DNA of 64,000 bases from the NCBI GenBank assembly GCA_019240115.1, contig JAFAYV010000017.1:1-64000 (forward strand), in the 5' to 3' direction. The DNA comes from Solirubrobacterales bacterium. Its GTDB lineage: Bacteria; Actinomycetota; Thermoleophilia; Solirubrobacterales; Solirubrobacteraceae. The notes beneath the pieces are model-generated. The model was not told the origin of the DNA. It made no database searches and saw only the letters and a program-made list of their open reading frames with translations. The position numbers and the translations under genes were made by a program. Position 1 is the stretch's first letter; every line of letters begins with the position of its first letter. Positions 46,326 to 54,980 of the stretch are shown here, in pieces.

Positions 46326-47063
46326 CTACGATCCCCGCAGGCGGTAGCCCGCCCCGCGGACGGTGAGGATGTAGCGCGGCTTCTCGGGTTCGGGCTCGAG
46401 CTTCTCGCGCAGGTGGCGGATGTGGACGTCGATCGCGCGCGGGTCGCGATAGGCGCTGTCGCCCCAGATCGCGCGCAGCAGCTCCTGACGGTTGAGCAGG
46501 CGGCCGGGATCGGCGATCAGCGCGTCGAGCAGCTCGAACTCCGAGAAGGTCAGCTTCACCGGCTCGCCGTCGATCGTCACCTCGCGCTGCGCGCGGTCCA
46601 GCGCGATCGGACCGACGGTCAGCACCTCGGCCTCCATCGTCCGCGTCCCGGCGCGGCGCAGGACGGCGCGGATACGGCTGCGCAGCTCGGCGAGCCCGAA
46701 CGGCTTGGTGACATAGTCGTCGGCGCCGGCCTCGAGCCCGAGCACCGCGTCGGCCTCGGAGTCCAGCGCGGTCAGCATGATGATCGGGACGACGTTGCGC
46801 CGGCCGCGCAGCGTCCGGCAGACCTCGTAGCCGTCGGGGCCCGGACCCAGGGCGACGTCGAGGAGCACGATGTCGAAGCTCTCGCTCGATGCGCGCTCGA
46901 CGGCCGCGCGACCGTCGGCGACCGCCTGCACGTGGTGGCCCTCGCGCGAGAACGACCGCGTCAGCATGTCGCGCAGGTCGGACTCGTCGTCGACGACGAG
47001 GATGCTCAGCGTTGCCTCGGGAGCGCGGGCGGGCGGGATGGAGCTTTGCGAGAACGCGGCCAT
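46326..47063 (-). CDS. OmpR/PhoB-type response regulator
   Basis: A two-domain regulator of about 245 residues. Receiver: acidic pair in ILVVDDESDLRDML, phosphoacceptor Asp in DIVLLDVALG, Lys in YVTKPFGLAELR. DNA-binding winged helix: KLTFSEFELLDALIADPGRL, RAIDVHIRHLREKLEPEP and YILTVRGAGYRLRG. ATG at 47063 (MAAFSQSSIPP) is used; a GTG 30 bp upstream is an alternative, and neither has a good ribosome site. It partners with the kinase just downstream. Confidence 0.93.
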   Translation of the reverse strand: MAAFSQSSIPPARAPEATLSILVVDDESDLRDMLTRSFSREGHHVQAVADGRAAVERASSESFDIVLLDVALGPGPDGYEVCRTLRGRRNVVPIIMLTALDSEADAVLGLEAGADDYVTKPFGLAELRSRIRAVLRRAGTRTMEAEVLTVGPIALDRAQREVTIDGEPVKLTFSEFELLDALIADPGRLLNRQELLRAIWGDSAYRDPRAIDVHIRHLREKLEPEPEKPRYILTVRGAGYRLRGS

Positions 47064-47127
47064 GGCCCTCTGCGATCGTACCGAGCGCTCCACCCGGATC
47101 GGGTCGGGCGCACCTCCCGTCCGGCGC

Positions 47128-48099
47128 TCAGACGGCCTCCAGCTCGCGAGCCTGCGCCGGCGACCGCGCGTCGGCGCCGGCGACCTCCAGCGGCGGCACC
47201 GGCTCGGGGGTGCGGGCGTCCGCCCACGCCCACAGCGCTGCCAGCCATGTCAACGTGGCGAGCGCGACGTGGACCCAGACCATGTCGGCAGGCAGGTGCA
47301 GCTCGTACTGGACGCTGCCGACCAGTCCCTGAGCGGCGACGAGCACGCCGAGGACGACGAGCGGCTCCTGCTGCGAGGCGCTGGCGCCGCGGCGGCGACA
47401 CAGCAGCCACGCGCCGACGACCGCGATGCCGAAGACGGCGGCGATCGTCGCGTGGCGGTGGATCGCCCACTGCAGCGTGTCGGCCCCCTCGAAGGTGAGG
47501 CGATGGACGTGGTCGCCGCTGATCCCGCCCGAGTGCGGGCCGGCCGCGGTGGCCGCGGTCCCGGCGAAGATCGTCAGGGCGCCGAGCGGCGCGAGCGCTC
47601 GGACCGCCCACACCGACAGCCGGTCGCGCTCGGTGCCGGGCGCGGTGGCCGCCGTCGGCCGGGCGCGCCAGGCGAGCGCCACCGCGCCGATGAGGATGAG
47701 CATCGAGAGGGAGAAGTGCGCCATGACGAAGCCGGGCGCGAGATGCTCGCGAACGGTGAAGCCGCCGAGCACCGCCTGGGCGAGGACGCCAAGCGGGAGG
47801 ACGAGCGCCAACCAGGCGAGGTCGCGGCGGAACGGGCGCCGAGTGCAGGCGAAGATCGCGGTGACGATGGTCAGCACGCCGACCGCGCCCGACAGCGCCC
47901 GGTTGCCGAACTCGATCAGCGCGTGCCCGGACAGCGGCGGGAGCGTGCCGCCGTAGCAGCGCGGCCAGTTCGGGCACCCGAGGCCGGAGTCGGTCAGGCG
48001 CACCGCGGCGCCGGTCATCACGATCAGCGTCAGCGCCGCAAGCGTGACGCCGGTCAGCCGCCGGAAGCCGACGGGCCCGATCGCCAGTCGCTCACGCAT
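47128..48099 (-). CDS. ctaA: Heme A synthase
   Basis: A 323-residue COX15/CtaA protein of the cytoplasmic membrane, which hydroxylates heme O to heme A for cytochrome c oxidase. GAAVRLTDSGLGCPNWPRCY is the family signature with the Cys pair, LIEFGNRALSGAVGVLTIV carries a heme-ligand region, MAHFSLSMLILIGAVALAW and WAIHRHATIAAVFGIAVVG carry conserved histidines. About eight membrane helices. It indicates aerobic respiration with an aa3-type oxidase. Eight bases overlap the rfbC gene upstream. Confidence 0.93.
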   Translation of the reverse strand: MRERLAIGPVGFRRLTGVTLAALTLIVMTGAAVRLTDSGLGCPNWPRCYGGTLPPLSGHALIEFGNRALSGAVGVLTIVTAIFACTRRPFRRDLAWLALVLPLGVLAQAVLGGFTVREHLAPGFVMAHFSLSMLILIGAVALAWRARPTAATAPGTERDRLSVWAVRALAPLGALTIFAGTAATAAGPHSGGISGDHVHRLTFEGADTLQWAIHRHATIAAVFGIAVVGAWLLCRRRGASASQQEPLVVLGVLVAAQGLVGSVQYELHLPADMVWVHVALATLTWLAALWAWADARTPEPVPPLEVAGADARSPAQARELEAV

Positions 48100-48646
48100 C
48101 GCTGACGGCCGCCGGCGCGAGCCCGAGCTCGGCCAGCCGGGGGGCGCCGCGGTCGCGCGCCGACGCGGTCAGCCGATCGGCGTCGGGCCACGCGATCCCG
48201 ACCTCGGGATCGTCAAAGGCGAAGCCGGACTCGGTCTCGGGGTCGTAGTAGGAGGTGATCCGATAGGTGACGTCGGCGAGCTCGGACAGTACGCAGAAGC
48301 CGTGCGCGAAGCCGTCGGGTACGTAGAGCTGGTGGTGCTCGACGTCGTCGAGTCCGAACGCCTCCCACTGGCCGAACTGCGGCGAGCCCGGCCGGATGTC
48401 GACGACGACGTCGTGGATCGCGCCACGCACGCAGCGCACGAGCTTGGCCTGGCCGGGCTGGAAGTGCATGCCGCGCACGATGCCCTGGCGCGAGCGCGAG
48501 TGGTTGTCCTGCACGAACGCGTCGTCGACGCCGAGGTCGGCGAGGACGCTGCGGCGGAAGGTCTCCAGGAAGAACCCCCGCTCGTCGCCGTGCACCACGG
48601 GCGCCAGCAGGATCGGGCCTATGAGCTTGGTCGGGAGCTTCTGCAT
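48092..48646 (-). CDS. rfbC: dTDP-4-dehydrorhamnose 3,5-epimerase
   Basis: A 184-residue cupin epimerase of the dTDP-L-rhamnose pathway. ERGFFLETFRRSVLADLGVD, QDNHSRSRQGIVRGMHFQPG (catalytic His in RGMHFQ), KLVRCVRGAIHDVVVDIRPG and VPDGFAHGFCVLSELADVTY are all family signatures. Length is usual. rfbA, rfbB and rfbD are not in the window, so the other rhamnose steps are encoded elsewhere. It likely supplies deoxysugar to the glycan locus that follows. Confidence 0.93.
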   Translation of the reverse strand: MQKLPTKLIGPILLAPVVHGDERGFFLETFRRSVLADLGVDDAFVQDNHSRSRQGIVRGMHFQPGQAKLVRCVRGAIHDVVVDIRPGSPQFGQWEAFGLDDVEHHQLYVPDGFAHGFCVLSELADVTYRITSYYDPETESGFAFDDPEVGIAWPDADRLTASARDRGAPRLAELGLAPAAVSDA

Positions 48647-48803
48647 CGCGAGGCGGTCCGCCGACGATACCGAGGCGCCGTCACGGGCGTTTCACGGCGT
48701 CCGCCCGGGCCCGTGCAGCGCAGCGGCCGCAGGGGATCTCGCCATCGCAGGCCCGAGAATCGCGAGAAGTCCGCGTCGCAGGTGCTCAGCTCGGCGCCGC
48801 GCC

Positions 48804-49982
48804 TCAGAGTCCCCACCGGCCACCGACGAGCACCGCCACCTCACGGCCGTCGCGCGTCGTCCCGGTGACGTCGACCTCGGGCCCCCCGATCATGAAGTCC
48901 TCGTGGACGCCGCTCGAGTTCACGCGCGCCGCGCCCGCCTCGTCGGCGGCGAGATCCGTGAAGCCCGACCCGAGCGCGATGTGGCTGGCGGCGTTCTCGT
49001 CGAGCAGGGTGTCGTGGAACACCAGGCCGGCGGCCCCGACGCGACCGCTGCCGTCGACGAGCGCCACCTCGCCGAGGCGGTCGGCGCCGGGGTCGCGGCG
49101 GATGAGCTCGCGGAAAACGCCGGCGCCCTCGTCGGCGTCGACCTCGACGGCGCGGCCGCCGGCGAAGCGGACCCGCAGTCCCTCGACCTTCCGACCCGAC
49201 ACGAGCAGGGGCTTGGTGGCGGCGACCGTACCCTCGGCGCGCTCGCGATCGGGGCTCGTGAACACCTCCTCGGTCGGGAGGTTGGGCACGTGGTCGCGGC
49301 CCCACACGCTCGTCAGCCCGCCGCCGTGCCAGCGCGCGCCCGCGATCAGCCCGACGGTCAGGTCGGTCCCCGGCCCGCGGAAGCGCAGCGAGTCCAGGCC
49401 GGCCTCGGTCAGCCGGTCGGCGGTGCCGCTCAGCTCGGTGGAACGCCGCCACCAGGCGGCGGCCGGATCGGCCTCGTGCAGCCGGCACACCCCCGCCAGC
49501 TTCTCCCACAGCGCGGCCAGCGGATCGGGCTCGTCGTCGCCGAACACCGTCCGCGCCCACCCCGGCGTCGGCCCGGGCACGATCGCCCAGGTCACCTCGC
49601 GGCGGTCGACCACCCGCGCCCACTCCACGAGCGCGGACCGATCGCGCCCGATCCGCCCGGGATCGACGTCGTCGAGCAGCCCCGGCGCCGGCGGCCCGCT
49701 CAGCCCGATCCACGACGCGCGCATCTCGGCCATCTGCCCCGGGCGTTCGCGCACCCACGGGATCACCTCGCCGAGCGCCTCGTCGGCCGCCCGCAGCAGC
49801 CGCTCGCGCTGGACATACGGGTCGAGGTAGTCGACCTCGACCTGGTGCGCGCCGCGGTCATAGCACGCCGCGGCGATCGCGCGCGCGAGCTCCTCCTGCC
49901 CGAGCTTGGCCGAGACGACGACGGTCTGGCCGGGCGCGACGTTGGCGCCGGTGTCGACGGCCAGCCGGGCGAGGGCGCTCAC
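48804..49982 (-). CDS. M29-family aminopeptidase
   Basis: A 392-residue metallo-aminopeptidase (AmpS/PepS/thermophilic aminopeptidase T type) removing N-terminal residues from peptides. The metal ligands can be placed: Glu in NLPTEEVFTSP, Glu in LGEVALVD, His in AASHIALGSGF and His/Asp in SGVHEDFMIGGPEVDVTG. GTG at 49982 begins MSALARLAVDTGANVAPGQT, a normal N-terminus. It stands alone, divergent from a glycan operon, and probably has no link with it. Confidence 0.9.
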   Translation of the reverse strand: MSALARLAVDTGANVAPGQTVVVSAKLGQEELARAIAAACYDRGAHQVEVDYLDPYVQRERLLRAADEALGEVIPWVRERPGQMAEMRASWIGLSGPPAPGLLDDVDPGRIGRDRSALVEWARVVDRREVTWAIVPGPTPGWARTVFGDDEPDPLAALWEKLAGVCRLHEADPAAAWWRRSTELSGTADRLTEAGLDSLRFRGPGTDLTVGLIAGARWHGGGLTSVWGRDHVPNLPTEEVFTSPDRERAEGTVAATKPLLVSGRKVEGLRVRFAGGRAVEVDADEGAGVFRELIRRDPGADRLGEVALVDGSGRVGAAGLVFHDTLLDENAASHIALGSGFTDLAADEAGAARVNSSGVHEDFMIGGPEVDVTGTTRDGREVAVLVGGRWGL

Positions 49983-50175
49983 GTACGGTTCGATCGCTCC
50001 AGGCTAACGGCGGCGCAGGGCGCCATGACGAGCGCCCCACCGTCGGCCAGACCGCTGAGCACGCTGTGCCGGCGAACCCGCCCGCCCCGGTCACGCGCGG
50101 CTGTGCCCAGACAATCCGCTCGCCCCCTGTGCCCGAGGCGTCGCGGCGGCGCGAGGTGGCTGCCATCATGAGATC

Positions 50176-50556
50176 GTGTCCTCGGACGACGAACCCCCCG
50201 CGGGCGCGGCGCCGGGTGCGGAGGGTTCGTCCGATGAACCCGCGGGCGCAGCGCCGGGCGCGAACGCGGAGACGGCCCTGAGGAAGGCCTACCAGGAGCG
50301 CAGCGAGGAGGTGTACGTCACTCGCGGCGTGCTGGCCGAGGCGGTGTCAGCGCTCATCGCGGACCACGACGCCCGACGCGAGGAGGTCAACGGCCTGCGC
50401 GATCACCTGGAATCGCTCGTGGCCGAGAACGTCACGCTGCAGGCCGAACTGCGCGATGCCCACCACCGGATCGCCGAGCTGCGCGCGATGAGGGCCGTGC
50501 GGTGGAGCCGACGGGCGCGTGAGCTGGCCGACCGCATCCGTCCGCGCCCGGGATGA
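50176..50556 (+). CDS. Small coiled-coil protein coupled to a glycosyltransferase
   Basis: A 126-residue protein: an Ala/Gly/Pro/Glu-rich N-terminal tail with a repeated PAGAAPGA motif, then a helix (ALRKAYQERSEEVYVTRGVL) and a clear heptad coiled coil (VNGLRDHLESLVAENVTLQA). It ends with a basic patch AVRWSRRARELADRIRPRPG, which could contact membrane lipids. GTG start. Its stop overlaps the next gene (ATGA). No known family; a partner or targeting subunit for the glycosyltransferase is plausible. Confidence 0.6.
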   Translation: MSSDDEPPAGAAPGAEGSSDEPAGAAPGANAETALRKAYQERSEEVYVTRGVLAEAVSALIADHDARREEVNGLRDHLESLVAENVTLQAELRDAHHRIAELRAMRAVRWSRRARELADRIRPRPG

Positions 50557-51776
50557 CGCCGCCTCGGCCGCGGACGGGAGAGCTGGCGCTGTCGGTCCTG
50601 GTCGTCGCTCACGGCGCCTGGGAGCTGACGCAGCGGGCGCTGGCGGCACTTGCCCAGCACACGAGCGTCTCCTACGAGCTGATCGTCGTCGACAACGGCT
50701 CGCAGGACGAGACGCGCCGAGGGTTGCGCGAGATGGCTGACGCCCGAGTCATCATCAACGAGCGCAACCGGGGGTTCGCTGCCGCCAACAATCAGGCGGC
50801 GCGACTGGCAGGCGGCGAGAACCTGCTGCTGCTCAACACCGACGCGTTCGTCCGTCCCGACTGGCTGGCGCCGATGCTTGAGACGCTCGCCCTGCCCGGC
50901 GTCGGCGCGGTCGTCCCGCGCTACCTGCACGGCGACGGACGCCTGCAGGAGGCCGGCACCCTGCTCGCCCGCGACGGCACCGTGCAGGTCCACGGCGACG
51001 GCGACGATCCCGAGGCGCTGCGCTACCGCTTCCGGCGTCGGGTCGACCACGGCGGGGCGGCGTGCATGCTGATCGCCCGCCGCACCTACGAGGCGCTGGG
51101 CGGCTTCGACGAGTCGTTCACGATCGCCTACTACGAGGACGCCGACCTGTGCCTGCGGCTGGCCGAGCGCGGGCTGTCGGTCGTCTACGAGCCGCGCGCC
51201 ACCGTGACGCATCTGCGCTACGGGTCAGGCAGCCCCGGGCGGGCGGCGGAGCTGAGCGAGCGCAACCGCCACCTGTTCACCGGCCGCTGGGGGCGCCGGC
51301 TGGTCCCCCGCCCGTGGACGTTGCCAGGCGCCGGCGGCCAGGCGGCGATCGCCGCGCGCGACGCCCTGGCCACGCCACGTGTCCTGCTGCGCTGCCCCGC
51401 GCCGCGGGCGGACACGCTCCTCGGTGGGCTCCTCGGGCGCTTGCCGGCCGGCCGGCTCACCTGGGTGCCGGAGCCGCTGGGCGACGGGCCGCCGGTCGAC
51501 CCCTGGCTGGCGCGCGGCGTGGAGGTCGCCGACGAGCTCGATCCCGGCTGGCTGGACCATCGTCTGTTCCATTACGACATCGTCGTGCTGGACGGCGATC
51601 CCGAGCCACGTTTCGCGGCCGCCGCGCTGCGAACGCAGCCCCAGGCGCGTCGCGTCCGGGCCGACGAGCTGGCTGAGGGGCTGGGATCGGCCTCGGCGCT
51701 CACCGAGCTGCTGGCGGTGCCCGTCCAGGATCCGCCGCGGCCGTTCTTCGACACCGCCGCCGAGCTCGCGGCCTGA
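50553..51776 (+). CDS. Glycosyltransferase family 2 (rhamnosyltransferase-like)
   Basis: A 407-residue enzyme with an N-terminal GT-A domain: LSVLVVAHGAWELTQRALAA, ELIVVDNGSQDETRRGL, NRGFAAANNQAARLAGGENL, the metal motif LLNTDAF, and FDESFTIAYYEDADLCLRLA, all of the WbbL-like rhamnosyltransferase type. The last ~130 residues are a separate domain without clear family (LLRCPAPRADTLLGGLLGRL). It may transfer rhamnose, consistent with rfbC nearby. Coupled to the small coiled-coil gene. Confidence 0.87.
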   Translation: MTPPRPRTGELALSVLVVAHGAWELTQRALAALAQHTSVSYELIVVDNGSQDETRRGLREMADARVIINERNRGFAAANNQAARLAGGENLLLLNTDAFVRPDWLAPMLETLALPGVGAVVPRYLHGDGRLQEAGTLLARDGTVQVHGDGDDPEALRYRFRRRVDHGGAACMLIARRTYEALGGFDESFTIAYYEDADLCLRLAERGLSVVYEPRATVTHLRYGSGSPGRAAELSERNRHLFTGRWGRRLVPRPWTLPGAGGQAAIAARDALATPRVLLRCPAPRADTLLGGLLGRLPAGRLTWVPEPLGDGPPVDPWLARGVEVADELDPGWLDHRLFHYDIVVLDGDPEPRFAAAALRTQPQARRVRADELAEGLGSASALTELLAVPVQDPPRPFFDTAAELAA

Positions 51777-51793
51777 CTGACGCCCACTCGGGG

Positions 51794-53062
51794 TCAGGGA
51801 CGGCCGATACGCCGAAACGCGACCCCCGCCGCCACCCAGACCGCGGGATCCAGGACGCCGCGGCCGTCCACGAGCGCGCGGACGCCCGGAAGATCCGAGC
51901 TGTCCAACCGGGCGTAGGAGGAGTGATCGGCTTGGACGATCGCCGCATCGACGCTCTCGCCGCCCCACGGCGTAAAGCCGAGCGACCGCAGCTCCTCCGC
52001 GCCGTAGAGCGGGTCGGAGGCCACCGCCAGAGATCCTCTCCGCTCCAGCTCGCGGCGCACGGCGAAGGCGCCGGAGAACGCCGTCTCCTTGACGTCGCCG
52101 CGGTAGGTGACGCCGAGGATCAGGACCCGCTTTCCCGAGAGATCGTCGCCCAGGTCGCCGGCCAGCAGATCGACCGCGTAGGCCGGCATGCGCTCGTTGA
52201 CCTCTCGCGCCACCGCGGGCAGCCGGGCGGCCGAGTCACCGGCGAGGTAGAACCGTGGATAGACGGGGATGCAGTGCCCCCCTACGGCGACCCCCGGTCG
52301 GTGCACGTGCGAGAACGGCTGCGAGTTCGCCGCATCGATGACCCGTTCGATGTCGACGCCCAGAGTGTCGGCGAACCGCGCGAACTCGTTGGCCAGCGCG
52401 ATGTTCACATCGCGGTAGGTCGTCTCGGCGAGCTTGGTCAGCTCGGCGGCCTCGGCACTGCCCATGCCGCGTACCTCCGCGTCGAGAAACGATTCGTACA
52501 ACTCGACGCCGCGCGCCTCGCCGGGCTCGCTGAGCCCGCCGACGAGCTTCGGATAGGCGACCAGGTCGCGAAAGATACGTCCCGAGTACACCCGCTCCGG
52601 GCTGTGGATCGTGAAGAAGTCCTCCTCGGAGCGCAGTCCCGACAGCTCCGCCAGGGCGGGAGCGACCCGGTTGCGCGTCGTGCCGACGGGAAGCGTCGTC
52701 TCGATGCAGACGGTCGTGCCCGCTCGCAGTCCGCGGCCGATGTCGCGGACCACCGCGTCGAGGATCGCGTAATCGGGTCGCGCGTCGGAGTCGACCACGA
52801 GCGGGGGCACGGCGATGACCAGGTCCGCTCCTTCTGCCACCGCGGCCGTCGTATCGCCGGTCGCGCGCAGGCGGCCGGCGGGGATCAGCTCTGAGAGCGC
52901 GTCCTGCAGCCCGGCCTCACCGGGAAACGGCTCCACGCCGCGGTTCACTTGGTCCACGACCCGAGGATCGGCGTCGCACCCGATGACCGCGTGTCCACGC
53001 AGCCCGATCTGGACTGCGATCGGCAGTCCGATCTTCCCGAGCGCCACGACGACTGCGCGCAT
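51794..53062 (-). CDS. Nucleotide-sugar (UDP-glucose/GDP-mannose type) dehydrogenase
   Basis: A 422-residue four-electron dehydrogenase making a UDP-uronic acid. The NAD loop is AVVVALGKIGLPIAVQIG (first Gly replaced by Ala), then ETTLPVGTTRNRVAPAL, HSPERVYSGR, AELTKLAETTYRDVNIALAN and the catalytic Cys in AVGGHCIPVYPRFY. The pattern is closest to UDP-N-acetyl-mannosaminuronate/UDP-GlcNAc dehydrogenases. The ATG shares one base with the upstream stop (TGATG), so it is coupled to the Gfo/Idh gene. The pair is the usual route to modified amino-uronic sugars. Confidence 0.88.
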   Translation of the reverse strand: MRAVVVALGKIGLPIAVQIGLRGHAVIGCDADPRVVDQVNRGVEPFPGEAGLQDALSELIPAGRLRATGDTTAAVAEGADLVIAVPPLVVDSDARPDYAILDAVVRDIGRGLRAGTTVCIETTLPVGTTRNRVAPALAELSGLRSEEDFFTIHSPERVYSGRIFRDLVAYPKLVGGLSEPGEARGVELYESFLDAEVRGMGSAEAAELTKLAETTYRDVNIALANEFARFADTLGVDIERVIDAANSQPFSHVHRPGVAVGGHCIPVYPRFYLAGDSAARLPAVAREVNERMPAYAVDLLAGDLGDDLSGKRVLILGVTYRGDVKETAFSGAFAVRRELERRGSLAVASDPLYGAEELRSLGFTPWGGESVDAAIVQADHSSYARLDSSDLPGVRALVDGRGVLDPAVWVAAGVAFRRIGRP

Positions 53063-54087
53063 CAGCCGACGACGGTGGTGCCCAGAGTCCGTCCCGTGCG
53101 CGCGCTTTCGATCACGGTCTCCGCGATCTCGACGATCTCGACCCCCCGCTCGAGGGTGACGACGTCGGCTTCGGGACTTCCCGCGATCAGGTCCAGGAAG
53201 GTCTCCAGTTCCACCCGCAGCGGTTCGTCCCGACTGAGCGCGTACCGGATGACGTTACCCTCACTGACGCCTCGGAACTGCTGCGTGGTCGACCATTCGA
53301 TCCCCACCTCGGCGTTCTCGTAGAAGAACAGGTCGCCGGTGAGAGTGTCAGCTTCCAGCATGCCGCGCTCGCCGAGCACTCGGGTGCGCCGCACCTTCGT
53401 CGGTGACACCCGGTCGGCCATCAGGCTGAAGGCGGTTCCCGACTCCAGCGCCCCGGTCGCCAACAGGAGATCCTCGTGCACCTGACCGCTGAGATGCTGC
53501 GTCTGCGCCGCCAGTCGCGCGATCTTCGAATCCGACAGCCAGCTCACGACGTCGATGTCGTGCGTCGCCAGGTCCTTGACGACGCCCACATCGCGCACCC
53601 TGCCGGCGAAGGGACCGCTGCGGGTCGTCGAGATTGCGAAGATCCGGCCGAGCTGGCCGTCCACCAGACGCCGTCGCATCTCCTGCAGCGCCACGTTGAA
53701 TCGCTCCACGTGACCGACCGCGCCGTGGACGCCGTGCTCCTCGCACAGCTCGACGATCTGCCTGGCCTCCTCGGCGGTCGACGCCAGCGGCTTCTCCACC
53801 AGCACCGAGACGCCGGCGCCGACCAGCTCCTCGGCCACCGGAAGGTGAACGTCGGTGGGCACGGCCACGATCGCGAAATCCGGCGCGCCGCGCGCCATCA
53901 GCGCCGCGATCGACTCGAACACCAGGCTGCGGTCGTGGACGCTGCGGTAGCGATCCCCGTCGCGATCGACGGCACCGGCGAAGTCCACTCGCTCGGCGGC
54001 CTGCAGGAGCCTGGCGTGGTGGCGCCCGATCATCCCCAAGCCGACGACGGCCCCGCGCAGCCGTACCGGTCGTTCTCGCATCGCCAT
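53062..54087 (-). CDS. Gfo/Idh/MocA-family oxidoreductase
   Basis: A 341-residue NAD(P)-dependent sugar oxidoreductase. AVVGLGMIGRHHARLLQAAE is the cofactor loop and VLVEKPLASTAEEARQIVEL holds the E-K-P motif with the family lysine. The C-terminal region (KDLATHDIDVVSWLSDSKIA) is usual for WlbA/WbpB-like 3-dehydrogenases. Next to a UDP-sugar dehydrogenase it probably oxidises C3 of a UDP-uronate. ATG at 54087 is used; another ATG is two codons in. Confidence 0.87.
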   Translation of the reverse strand: MAMRERPVRLRGAVVGLGMIGRHHARLLQAAERVDFAGAVDRDGDRYRSVHDRSLVFESIAALMARGAPDFAIVAVPTDVHLPVAEELVGAGVSVLVEKPLASTAEEARQIVELCEEHGVHGAVGHVERFNVALQEMRRRLVDGQLGRIFAISTTRSGPFAGRVRDVGVVKDLATHDIDVVSWLSDSKIARLAAQTQHLSGQVHEDLLLATGALESGTAFSLMADRVSPTKVRRTRVLGERGMLEADTLTGDLFFYENAEVGIEWSTTQQFRGVSEGNVIRYALSRDEPLRVELETFLDLIAGSPEADVVTLERGVEIVEIAETVIESARTGRTLGTTVVG

Positions 54088-54120
54088 GCGGAGCAGAAGG
54101 CTATCGAGCGCGTTGCGCGA

Positions 54121-54942
54121 TCACGATCGGCGTCGGCCCCAGATCAGGTGGTAGAGACGCTGCTCGACGACGGCCGGGATTGGCCGCGGTCCCCAATAGA
54201 AGCGATACAGGAGGCGACCCACCGCGCCCAGATCGCTGCCGCGCGCCAGCTCGCGCCGCCGCCGGTAGAGATCTGAATGCTTGAGGCGCATCCGTCGGTA
54301 CCACCGGCGATAGTCGCGTCTCGCCCCCGCCAGCATGGTGACGCCGTGGCGGCGGTACAGGAACGTCACCTCGGCCACCTTGACCCCGTGCCAGCCGTGC
54401 GCCAGCGCGTGGAGCCAGAACTCCCAATCCTCGAAGCCGGTCACGTGCTCGTCGTAGCCCCCCACGTCCTCGAATAGCTCGCGACGCGTCAGCGCCGTGG
54501 GGCCGATCGTGTGTCGGTACAGGAGGCGGTACGGATCCCACCCGGGCATCGCCAACTCCCCGGACCATTCGCCGAAGAAACGCGTCACCCCGTAGGCGAA
54601 GCCCGCCACCGGGTCGGCCTCGAGCCCCTGCTTGAGCGCCCGCAGCGCTGCCGGCGGGAGCAGGTCGTCGGCGTCGAGGGCCAGCAGCAGCGGAGTACGC
54701 GCCGCCCGAAAGCCGGCGTTGCGGGCCGCGGAGAGCCCGGCGTTTCGCTGACGTAACAGCCCCACGTCCTCCGAGAGCGAGCCGAGCGTCCGCTGGGTCT
54801 CGGGCTCGGTCGAGCCGTCGTCGACGACGAGCAGGCGCGGCGGTCCGCCGGCCTGCGCGCGCACGCTGGCGAGCGCCTCCTCAAGGAAGCGCCCATAATT
54901 GAAACACGGGACCACGACCGTGACGTCGTCGTGCTCGGACAC
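54121..54942 (-). CDS. Glycosyltransferase family 2
   Basis: A 273-residue GT-A enzyme: VTVVVPCFNYGRFLEEALAS, LLVVDDGSTEPETQR, RQRNAGLSAARNAGFRAART, the metal site LALDADDLLPPAAL and GGYDEHVTGFEDWEFWL with the catalytic acidic pair. The GTG at 54942 is preferred since the open frame further up overlaps the divergent GT4 start and lacks conserved sequence. It is third in the leftward Gfo/Idh-dehydrogenase group. Confidence 0.87.
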   Translation of the reverse strand: MSEHDDVTVVVPCFNYGRFLEEALASVRAQAGGPPRLLVVDDGSTEPETQRTLGSLSEDVGLLRQRNAGLSAARNAGFRAARTPLLLALDADDLLPPAALRALKQGLEADPVAGFAYGVTRFFGEWSGELAMPGWDPYRLLYRHTIGPTALTRRELFEDVGGYDEHVTGFEDWEFWLHALAHGWHGVKVAEVTFLYRRHGVTMLAGARRDYRRWYRRMRLKHSDLYRRRRELARGSDLGAVGRLLYRFYWGPRPIPAVVEQRLYHLIWGRRRS

Positions 54943-54980
54943 GGCGGGATGCTCGCAGATGCGCCGATACGATCCCGGCG

